Shown here: positions 1-4,921 of the stretch, in pieces
Numbering within the stretch: the first letter of the stretch is position 1
Layout of the letters: the number at the start of each line of letters is the position of its first letter
Assembly: GCA_002479645.1 (NCBI GenBank)
Contig: DLOO01000030.1
Location: forward strand, 8,105-14,879
Reading direction: 5' to 3'
Length of the DNA: 6,775 bases
Source of the DNA: Lachnoclostridium sp. UBA7482
GTDB lineage: Bacteria > Bacillota > Clostridia > Lachnospirales > Lachnospiraceae
The notes under the pieces: generated by a model
Database searches by the model: none
What the model was told of the DNA's origin: nothing
The model's input: the letters and a program-made list of their open reading frames with translations, nothing else
Made by a program: the position numbers and the translations under genes

Positions 1-369
1 TTCGGGCGGCAGCATAATCGCCTGTCCGCCGGTTCCTGCCACCTGATATCGCTTTACCTTGAGTTTCCCATTCATTTTCACGAACATCAGGCTGCCAAAG
101 CGAATCGAGGCAAATTCATATCCGGTCAGCAAGCCGAACAGCATATGACCCATTTCATGACAGTACAACTGAAGCATATACATGACATAGATGACGAGCA
201 GGCCGCCTGCCATCAATACTCCAAATTCGAGGCCGTTCAAACCAGCCCCCTTTACCTTTTTATACATTCCGATCCCGTATCCGACTACCCCGCCGCAGAC
301 CATAAATCCCGCGAGCGATATTATCATAAAGATTGCTGTTTGTATCCCGGCTTTTTTCGATGTACTCAT
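1..369 (-). CDS. M50-type (site-2-protease-like) membrane zinc metallopeptidase, partial (C-terminus beyond left edge)
   Basis: The first 123 residues are visible; the reading frame stays open to base 1, so the C-terminus is missing. Residues about 10-35 form a first membrane segment and 48-70 a second. The second runs straight into HEMGH (71-75), the HExxH zinc and catalytic motif placed in a membrane helix, as in site-2-protease-like enzymes. The following stretch (LTGYEF, then GTGGQ at 112-116 and a PPE at the edge) resembles unnamed clostridial M50-like proteins. The start ATG at 369-367 is chosen because AAGAAGGA lies about 11 bases upstream and the upstream in-frame sequence is closed. 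The gene is divergent from the HTH gene at 660. The substrate is unknown: family members cleave membrane proteins or signal peptides, but nothing here says which. The third zinc ligand would lie outside the window, so activity cannot be judged. Confidence 0.72.
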   Translation of the reverse strand, partial: MSTSKKAGIQTAIFMIISLAGFMVCGGVVGYGIGMYKKVKGAGLNGLEFGVLMAGGLLVIYVMYMLQLYCHEMGHMLFGLLTGYEFASIRFGSLMFVKMNGKLKVKRYQVAGTGGQAIMLPPE

Positions 370-410
370 ACGCTCACCATTCCTTCTTTTCAGTTCTCAT
401 TCCACCTCTT

Positions 411-419
411 ATAATACCA
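411..419 (-). promoter_or_regulatory. Extended -10 promoter for the M50-type gene
   Basis: On the minus strand the sequence reads TGGTATTAT: a TGn extension followed by TATTAT, a 5/6 match to the -10 consensus. No good -35 box sits at the normal distance, which is tolerated for extended -10 promoters. Transcription would start near 404, giving a leader of about 35 bases that contains the AAGAAGGA ribosome site. Confidence 0.45.
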
Positions 420-487
420 CATTTTCCCCCCTTCCCGCTACAAGAAATCTTTGCAGAAAATGAAAAAAAATGTTGTTTACAGCTATG

Positions 488-516
488 TTGAAAAAATCAC
501 GGTTATGTACTAATAT
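488..516 (+). promoter_or_regulatory. Sigma-A type promoter for the CD3324-family gene
   Basis: TTGAAA (488-493), a 17-base spacer and TAATAT (511-516) form a reasonable housekeeping promoter (5/6 and 4/6 matches). The start point would be near 523, leaving an unusually long leader of about 137 bases before the ATG at 660. That leader holds the possible leader peptide and two hairpins listed separately. Eight-base copies of TTTGCAGA in opposite orientation (450-457 and 533-540) flank the promoter and could be operator half-sites. Confidence 0.5.
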
Positions 517-556
517 ATAAGCGCAGGTATTATCTGCAAATCTGTGTTTGGAGGAT

Positions 557-601
557 ATGTGTTTGCGTAAGATGTTGAGTGTTGCGCGCGGCATAGGCTG
601 A
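557..601 (+). CDS. Possible leader peptide (12-14 codons) upstream of the HTH gene
   Basis: A ribosome site GGAGG (550-554) precedes a short reading frame that ends with TGA at 599-601. ATG at 557 is only 2 bases from GGAGG, which is too close. TTG at 563, in the same frame, has an ideal 8-base spacing and would give the peptide MRKMLSVARGIG. The stop codon lies on the last bases of the first arm of the stem-loop at 590-626, so a translating or stalled ribosome would unfold that hairpin. This placement is typical of regulatory leader peptides, but the frame is too short for coding statistics and could be chance. Confidence 0.3.
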   Translation: MCLRKMLSVARGIG

Positions 602-626
602 CGCGTGACGCGAAATAGCCTATGCC
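590..626 (+). promoter_or_regulatory. Leader stem-loop 1 (perfect 10-bp stem)
   Basis: GGCATAGGCT (590-599) pairs perfectly with AGCCTATGCC (617-626); a G-U pair (600/616) can extend it. The loop contains two direct copies of GACGCG (600-605, 607-612), and CGCG-TGA-CGCG inside it could form a small inner hairpin. No T-run follows directly, so it is a poor terminator by itself. Its position between a possible leader peptide and a second hairpin on the ribosome site points to RNA-level control; alternatively the palindrome could be a DNA operator. Confidence 0.55.
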
Positions 627-652
627 CTTTCAAATAATTTATTATTTGGAGG
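627..652 (+). promoter_or_regulatory. Leader hairpin 2, sequestering the Shine-Dalgarno of the HTH gene
   Basis: CTTTCAAATAA (627-637) can pair with TTATTTGGAGG (642-652) around a TTTA loop: 11 pairs, two of them G-U in RNA, with a perfect 7-bp DNA palindrome as core (631-637/642-648). The whole GGAGG ribosome site (648-652) of the gene at 660 lies in the 3' arm, so the folded RNA should be poorly translated. It begins on the base directly after stem-loop 1, so the two could stack. The AT-rich core makes it weak, as expected for a structure that must open. Confidence 0.45.
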
Positions 653-659
653 TTCCGCG

Positions 660-929
660 ATGGGCTACAAAAATGGTAGTGTGTTGCTTCCGACAGAGCT
701 GCTGAGGCAAATACAAGACTACGTTGACGGCGAGTACATTTATATTCCCCGACTGCCTGCAAATCGAAAAAAGTGGGGCGATAAGACAGGCTCACGTTCG
801 ATGTTGGCAGAAAGAAATTCAGAAATATACCGCAAGTATAAAAGCGGAGTATCTGTCAGACAACTATCGGAAATATATTGTATTTCCCCACAGGGAATAT
901 ACAATATACTGTCAACACACAAGGCTTAG
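660..929 (+). CDS. CD3324-family small HTH protein
   Basis: An 89-residue protein of the clostridial CD3324 family, which carries a C-terminal helix-turn-helix related to the Mor-type activator fold. The N-terminal half shows the family pattern: a start like 'Y.NG..LLP.ELL..IQ.YV.GEYIYIP' at residues 3-30, then basic residues followed by W39-G40. The C-terminal part 'SVRQLSEIYCISPQGIYNIL' (65-84) reads as a DNA-binding HTH. The length is normal for the family. The ATG has GGAGG 7 bases upstream. A DNA-binding regulatory role is likely, but the target is unknown; the divergent M50-type gene and its own promoter are the obvious candidates. The gene stands alone, closed by a strong terminator, and its leader is unusually long and structured. 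Confidence 0.8.
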   Translation: MGYKNGSVLLPTELLRQIQDYVDGEYIYIPRLPANRKKWGDKTGSRSMLAERNSEIYRKYKSGVSVRQLSEIYCISPQGIYNILSTHKA

Positions 930-932
930 GTC

Positions 933-970
933 AGAGCCGCACACTGCGTAAAGATGTGCGGCTCTTTTTC
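933..970 (+). terminator. Rho-independent terminator of the HTH gene
   Basis: AGAGCCGCACA (933-943) and TGTGCGGCTCT (955-965) form a perfect 11-bp, GC-rich stem with an 11-base loop, followed by a run of five T (965-969). It lies 4 bases after the stop codon. Confidence 0.92.
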
Positions 971-999
971 TACCGTTCTTTTCGCAACTGTGTTGTTGC

Positions 1000-1028
1000 T
1001 TTATAGGAATCAATGGATATGCTATATT
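1000..1028 (+). promoter_or_regulatory. Extended -10 promoter for the GNAT gene
   Basis: TGCTATATT (1020-1028) is a TGn extension plus TATATT. At 17 bases upstream the -35 region is TTTATA (1000-1005), which is weak. The start point would be near 1035, giving a leader of about 37 bases. The preceding gene is closed by a terminator, so a separate promoter is expected here. Confidence 0.5.
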
Positions 1029-1071
1029 CTTAATAGCACAAAAAATTATATTTCAAAAAAGGAGACGCAAA

Positions 1072-1620
1072 ATGGAACGAATCATTAAATCCTGCTCCGA
1101 ACAGTACAAAACAGCTTCTTTGGATTTGGTAGAAAAGGTTTTTACCGAACACGAAAGTCCCAAAGAAGGCAGACTGGTTCGGCAGCTGATCGAAGAAATC
1201 CGTGCAAAGAAGTTTTTTGTTTCGGAGTTGGAACTTATTATGACGAATGAAGCCGATGAAATTATCGGATATGCTATGTTTTCTAAATTTCACATTGAGG
1301 GAAAGTATTCTGATGAATTGCTGCTTCTATCTCCCGTCGCCGTGAAAACAGAGCTGCAACGGCAGCATATTTCCAAAGACCTGATAGAATACGGTTTGGA
1401 AAGGGCAAGAGAGCTTGGCTATAAAGCAGTTTTGGTAGAGGGCAATCCTCAAAATTATCATTCTCGCGGATTCAAAACGGCAGCAAATTACGGTATCTAT
1501 GCGAGCGAGAACGTGCATCTGCCGCATATTGACTGCCTAATGGTTCAAGAGCTTGTACCCGGCGGTCTGAAACATATTCATGGAATACTTGATTATGGGT
1601 TCTATGAAGCTCTTACGTAA
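1072..1620 (+). CDS. GNAT-family N-acetyltransferase (YhbS-like)
   Basis: A 182-residue protein with the GNAT fold order. An N-terminal alpha/beta part precedes 'IIGYAMFS' (64-71, strand 4), then 'LLLLSPVAVKTELQRQHISKDLIEYGLERARELGYKAV' in outline (83-120; strand 4/5 and the acetyl-CoA helix, motif A), then 'GNPQNYHSRGF' (124-134), the conserved turn of YhbS-like predicted acetyltransferases. These transfer an acetyl group from acetyl-CoA to a small molecule, peptide or protein amine; the acceptor cannot be told. Motif A is odd: the usual Q/R-x-x-G-x-G/A pyrophosphate loop reads Q96-R-Q-H99-I-S101, so both glycines are replaced. AAAAAAGGAG ends 7 bases before the ATG, which supports this start. 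The gene is monocistronic and convergent with the transporter gene. Confidence 0.85.
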   Translation: MERIIKSCSEQYKTASLDLVEKVFTEHESPKEGRLVRQLIEEIRAKKFFVSELELIMTNEADEIIGYAMFSKFHIEGKYSDELLLLSPVAVKTELQRQHISKDLIEYGLERARELGYKAVLVEGNPQNYHSRGFKTAANYGIYASENVHLPHIDCLMVQELVPGGLKHIHGILDYGFYEALT

Positions 1621-1666
1621 AGTCTTGCACATTACCGCCGGCAAATCCAATATGCGGCAATTCCAT

Positions 1667-1721
1667 AAAAATACCTCCAAAGTAGATTTTGGTTATTTAC
1701 CCTGTCTACTTTAGAGGTATT
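1667..1721 (-). terminator. Terminator of the transporter gene (17-bp hairpin between convergent genes)
   Basis: Arms at 1670-1686 and 1705-1721 match at 16 of 17 positions; on the minus-strand RNA the odd pair is G-U, so the stem is complete. The loop is 18 bases. On the minus strand a run of five T (1671-1667) follows, 47 bases past the transporter stop codon, which fits an intrinsic terminator. On the plus strand the T-run is poor, so it would stop GNAT transcripts less well. The stem is longer and the loop larger than usual, so an origin as an insertion-element end or palindromic repeat is also possible (see findings). Confidence 0.65.
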
Positions 1722-1767
1722 CTATCACATATCCTATCGCCTGAAAATCCTACGATGCTCTGTTTGA

Positions 1768-3003
1768 CTAGAACAAGATGATGATGAACTGGCTGACCAG
1801 AACGACTGCGATCAACGCAATCGGATAGGTAGCTGCGTAGGCGCTTGCAACATCATCTGTCTTAGCTACGTTAATCAAAGTACCGAGCGCCGGGGTACTG
1901 GTCATACCGCCGGTAATGGAACCAAGGCTGTTCAGAAGCGGAAGCTTAAGAATGTAACGCGCAAAGATGTAACCGATAATCATCGGAACCAAAGTCATAA
2001 TAACACCGTATACGAAGTACATCGCCTTGAAATACTCGACGAATTTTGCACCGCCGGCAACACCTGCGCCGATAAGGAACAGCATCAGGCCAAGCTCACG
2101 GAATACTTCAAGTACCCTCTTCTCTACCTTCAGACTAACCGATCCAATGTGTCCGAAGTGACCAAATACAAGCGCGGTCATAAGAGCGCCGCCGGTAGTG
2201 GTAAGGGAGAAGGTTGTTCCGTCAAGTCCCTTAGAAGAAAGCGGAACCTTGATTGCACCGACAAAAAGGCCGACAACTGCTGCGAGAGCAAATGCTGCAA
2301 AACCAAAACCATCAAGATCAAGAAGCTTCCTTCCTGTCTTCTTCTCTTCCCCGGTATCTACGGCTGTAATCTTTGCACGTTCTTCCTCCATGTTCGCCTT
2401 GGTAACCTTCGGAATCAACTGAACGAACAATACAACGCCGATAACACCAAAGAGGTATGCAATACCGTGTCCTACGGTAACTGCCATCTCGTACTCCTCG
2501 GCAACCGTTGCCTTTGCAGCGGAAAATGCCGGGGTACTGGTAAGGGAACCGGACAAAAGACCGACGAGCATAGCTACGAATTCCTTTCGGTCACTTTCAG
2601 CACCCTTGCCGATATAGAAGCAGGCGATACAAGCAAGACCACCCGCAAGAATAATCACAATACCAAGCAGAATATAAGACTTAAAGTTCTTTTTCAGGTT
2701 CTTAAAGAAGTTCGGACCTGCAATAAAACCAACTGCGGTTACAAAAAGAATCAAACCAAGATTCTCAACAATTTTGAGAGCGCTGCCGCTGATATCAGCG
2801 CCACCTGCAACAACCGTGCTGCTGATGGTCTTGGAGAAAAATGCTCCGAAAAGCAATGCGACAATAAATACGCCTGCGGTACCGAGGCTGACGCCCTTGA
2901 TTGTAATTCTCCCGAGCGCATAACCCAGGAAAGAAATTACAAAAACTGCAAACATCAAAAAGGTAATGCCTGCGATGTTAATAACTCCTCCAAACAATTC
3001 CAT
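1768..3003 (-). CDS. AspT/YidE-type (aspartate:alanine exchanger superfamily) membrane transporter
   Basis: A 411-residue integral membrane protein built from two half-repeats. Half 1 has 'GYALGRITIKGVSLGTAGVF' (27-46), 'LGLILFVTAVGFIAGP' (82-97) and the signature 'GSLTSTPA' (152-159). Half 2 has 'ELGLMLFLIGAGVAGG' (303-318) and 'GGMTSTPA' (365-372). A hydrophilic linker (about 200-228) joins them. The repeats and TSTPA signatures mark the YidE/YbjL duplication, or AAE, family, whose known members exchange aspartate for alanine or export succinate (SucE of Corynebacterium). Family members are usually near 540 residues because two TrkA-C/RCK domains sit in the middle; these are absent here. 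ATG 3003 is chosen: AAGGAG lies 7 bases upstream, and the promoter's -10 box rules out the longer frame starting at 3069. Substrate is inferred only: a C4-dicarboxylate fits the fumarate reductase operon next door. Confidence 0.85.
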   Translation of the reverse strand: MELFGGVINIAGITFLMFAVFVISFLGYALGRITIKGVSLGTAGVFIVALLFGAFFSKTISSTVVAGGADISGSALKIVENLGLILFVTAVGFIAGPNFFKNLKKNFKSYILLGIVIILAGGLACIACFYIGKGAESDRKEFVAMLVGLLSGSLTSTPAFSAAKATVAEEYEMAVTVGHGIAYLFGVIGVVLFVQLIPKVTKANMEEERAKITAVDTGEEKKTGRKLLDLDGFGFAAFALAAVVGLFVGAIKVPLSSKGLDGTTFSLTTTGGALMTALVFGHFGHIGSVSLKVEKRVLEVFRELGLMLFLIGAGVAGGAKFVEYFKAMYFVYGVIMTLVPMIIGYIFARYILKLPLLNSLGSITGGMTSTPALGTLINVAKTDDVASAYAATYPIALIAVVLVSQFIIILF

Positions 3004-3050
3004 TTGTTTTCTCCTTTTTACACGTATGATTTTTATGTAAAACCTTAAAA

Positions 3051-3079
3051 ATATTACACCAGGTCTCATACTTTGTCAA
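3051..3079 (-). promoter_or_regulatory. Strong sigma-A type promoter for the transporter gene
   Basis: On the minus strand, a perfect TTGACA (3079-3074), a 17-base spacer and TAATAT (3056-3051) precede a start point near 3044 and a 41-base leader with AAGGAG. The box strength suggests the transporter is transcribed separately from the upstream reductase operon. An imperfect palindrome around the -35 (CAAATG-TTG-CATTG, about 3077-3090) could bind a regulator. Confidence 0.8.
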
Positions 3080-3097
3080 TGCAACATTTGACCAAAA

Positions 3098-3118
3098 AAT
3101 TCAGAAAAATAATTCAGA
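3098..3118. repeat. Two direct copies of AATTCAGA upstream of the transporter promoter
   Basis: AATTCAGA occurs at 3098-3105 and 3111-3118, 13 bases apart, in an A-rich stretch 20-40 bases upstream of the -35 box. It may be an UP-element-like or activator-binding region, or simply low-complexity AT sequence. Confidence 0.3.
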
Positions 3119-3141
3119 TTATAGGCATTTGTTTGAAAGTG

Positions 3142-3224
3142 AAAAATACCCGGAAACATTTTGAATTCCCCCTCATGCAGGCTGCCCCGCATTTTGGGCG
3201 ATTTCATCCGTTTCCGGGCATTTT
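3142..3224 (-). terminator. Long-loop inverted repeat with T-run, probable end of the reductase operon
   Basis: AAAATACCCGGAAAC (3143-3157) and GTTTCCGGGCATTTT (3210-3224) are inverted repeats matching at 14 of 15 positions; on the minus-strand RNA the odd pair is G-U. The stem is followed on the minus strand by five T (3146-3142), 76 bases after the flavoprotein stop codon. The 52-base loop is long for an intrinsic terminator, though it contains GC-rich segments (GCCCC/GGGC near 3184-3199) that could fold inside. The alternative is a DNA-level regulatory palindrome. Confidence 0.45.
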
Positions 3225-3235
3225 ATCCTCATCAG

Positions 3236-3262
3236 CGAAGCGGATTGCGAATATCCGCTTTG
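3236..3262. repeat. Short perfect hairpin after the flavoprotein gene
   Basis: AAGCGGAT (3238-3245) and ATCCGCTT (3253-3260) form a perfect 8-bp stem with a 7-base loop, extendable by G-T and C-G pairs to 3236/3262. No T-run follows on either strand, so it is not a classical terminator. It may stabilise the 3' end of the operon mRNA against exonucleases. Confidence 0.4.
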
Positions 3263-3299
3263 AATCCCTATAATTGATTATTCGCAGAAATTACCGTAG

Positions 3300-4907
3300 T
3301 TACTGAAGCGGGTTAACCTTTCTTGCATAATCAGGAAGAAGCTTCGGAGAAACGGTCTCCGTCTCGATACCCGCCTCAGCAAGTTCCTTCTGGAATGCAT
3401 CTACATGGTCAATGTTCAATGCGCCGACGGTAACATCCTTGAATCTTGCACCGGCAGCCTGGCCTGCATTACGGCCAAATACAACGACGTCAAGAAGGGA
3501 GTTACCCATCAGACGGTTACGTCCGTGAACACCACCGGCAGCCTCGCCTGCTACGTAGAGATTCGGTACACAGGTCTCACTGTTGGTATCAACATCAACG
3601 CCGCCATTCTGGTAATGAAGCGTAGGATATACAAGGATCGGCTCCTTACGAAGGTCGATACCGTACTTACCGAACATTCTGAGCATTGCAGGAATTCTCT
3701 TCTCGATAGCGCCTTCTCCGTGAATCATTTCGATCATCGGAGTGTCAAGCCATACACCGTAACCATCGTTGGTAGGAACACCGTTTCCATTGGTGGAGCA
3801 CTCACGGATGATGGAGGATGCAGTTACGTCACGGCACTCCAAAGGATTCATGAATACATCACCGTTGATATTTACAAGCTTAGCGCCGAGGGAACGAACC
3901 TTCTCGGTTACGAGCGCACCAACAAGCTGCTCCGGGAAAGCGGTTCCGGTCGGATGATACTGAAGCGTATCTACGTCACGAAGCTTAGCGCCTGCACGGT
4001 AAGCAAGAATCAAACCGTCAGCGGTTGCGCCGTAGTGGTTGGTGGTCGGGAAATTCTGATAGTGGATACGACCTGCGCCGCCCGTACAAAGGATAACACA
4101 CTTCGCCTTTGCAATAAGAATCTCCTTTGTCTCCATGTTAAGGAGTACAGCACCTGCTGCCTGTCCCTTATCGTCCTTGATAATTTCGATTGCGGATGTA
4201 AAATCTACAACCTGAATACCACGGTTCAAAACTTCATCACGAAGAGTTCTCATGATTTCCGCACCGGAATAGTCCTTTGCAGCATGCATTCTCTTCCTGC
4301 AGGTTCCACCGCCGTGTGTGGTTACCATCGTTCCATCCTCGGTCTTATCGAACTCAACACCGAGATTGGTAAGCCACTGAATAGCCTCCGGAGCTTTCAT
4401 ACAAAGCTTGGCAACAAGCTCAGGCTTTGCAGCATAGTGACCGCCGCCGAAAGCGTCTACATAATGGATAGCCGGGGAGTCATTTTCCTTATCGGCTGCC
4501 TGGATACCACCCTCAGCCATCATGGTGTTTGCATCACCCATACGAAGCTTGGTAACAACCAAAACCTTAGCGCCTGCTTCATTTGCCTCAATGGCTGCGG
4601 AACAGCCGGAGCCGCCTGCACCGACTACGAGTACATCGCACTCATAATCCGGGTTGGAAAGATCGATTTCCTTGCCCGCAAGACGGCTGTTTGCCTCAAG
4701 CAAAGCCTTCAGCTCCTTCGGAACCTTGCCACCCTTATTGGGACCCATAGCAAGTGTATCAAACTGCTCCTGCTTATAATCCGGATGATAGGTTTCAAGC
4801 AAAACATCAATCTCTTCCGGAGTCATACGCTTGGGATCAAGATTTACGTTGTACTCTCTCTTTGCTTCAACAACTTTAATCAGCTCGCGCAATTCTTCAC
4901 TGTACAT
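3300..4907 (-). CDS. FrdA/SdhA-like FAD flavoprotein, probable fumarate reductase catalytic subunit
   Basis: 535 residues. After an N-terminal extension of about 88 residues comes the FAD-binding GAGGSG (96-101) with VVTK at strand 2. The fumarate reductase active-site set is present by alignment to E. coli FrdA: H318 in YHPTG (His232), T334-E335 (Thr244-Glu245), R359 in CRD (Arg287, the proton-donor position), H431 in PTLHY (His355) and R465 in NRLMGNS (Arg390). The flavin-linking histidine of FrdA (His44) is N127 here, in 'ANTMMAEGG', so FAD should be bound non-covalently. The usual C-terminal helical domain of SdhA/FrdA is missing; only about 65 residues follow the FAD domain. It is last in the operon; its SD AAGGAGG overlaps the TAA stop of the FrdB-like gene and lies 9 bases before the ATG. 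The likely reaction is fumarate to succinate, with electrons from the FrdB-like partner. Related enoates or aspartate oxidation are less likely alternatives. Confidence 0.9.
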   Translation of the reverse strand: MYSEELRELIKVVEAKREYNVNLDPKRMTPEEIDVLLETYHPDYKQEQFDTLAMGPNKGGKVPKELKALLEANSRLAGKEIDLSNPDYECDVLVVGAGGSGCSAAIEANEAGAKVLVVTKLRMGDANTMMAEGGIQAADKENDSPAIHYVDAFGGGHYAAKPELVAKLCMKAPEAIQWLTNLGVEFDKTEDGTMVTTHGGGTCRKRMHAAKDYSGAEIMRTLRDEVLNRGIQVVDFTSAIEIIKDDKGQAAGAVLLNMETKEILIAKAKCVILCTGGAGRIHYQNFPTTNHYGATADGLILAYRAGAKLRDVDTLQYHPTGTAFPEQLVGALVTEKVRSLGAKLVNINGDVFMNPLECRDVTASSIIRECSTNGNGVPTNDGYGVWLDTPMIEMIHGEGAIEKRIPAMLRMFGKYGIDLRKEPILVYPTLHYQNGGVDVDTNSETCVPNLYVAGEAAGGVHGRNRLMGNSLLDVVVFGRNAGQAAGARFKDVTVGALNIDHVDAFQKELAEAGIETETVSPKLLPDYARKVNPLQ

Positions 4908-4921
4908 TTCGCATATCCTCC

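Noticed and set aside
145..463. Two overlapping plus-strand frames of about 90 codons.
   Set aside because: They run opposite the M50-type gene, whose HEMGH motif, start and promoter on the minus strand are convincing.
409..795. 128-codon minus-strand frame across the leader and start of the HTH gene.
   Set aside because: It overlaps the promoter, leader hairpins and start of the CD3324-family gene and shows no domain.
2149..3048. 299-codon plus-strand frame.
   Set aside because: Antisense shadow of the transporter gene; the composition (many Cys, Asn and Lys) is not that of a plausible protein.
3004..3069. Longer start for the transporter (22 extra residues, ATG at 3069).
   Set aside because: The extra codons span the promoter's -10 box and the likely transcription start, and lack a ribosome site; ATG 3003 has AAGGAG at ideal spacing.
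3118..3123. Perfect TATAAT on the minus strand upstream of the transporter.
   Set aside because: No acceptable -35 box (TTTTTC at 17 bases) and no extended -10; the TTGACA/TAATAT promoter at 3051-3079 is far better. A weak second promoter cannot be excluded.
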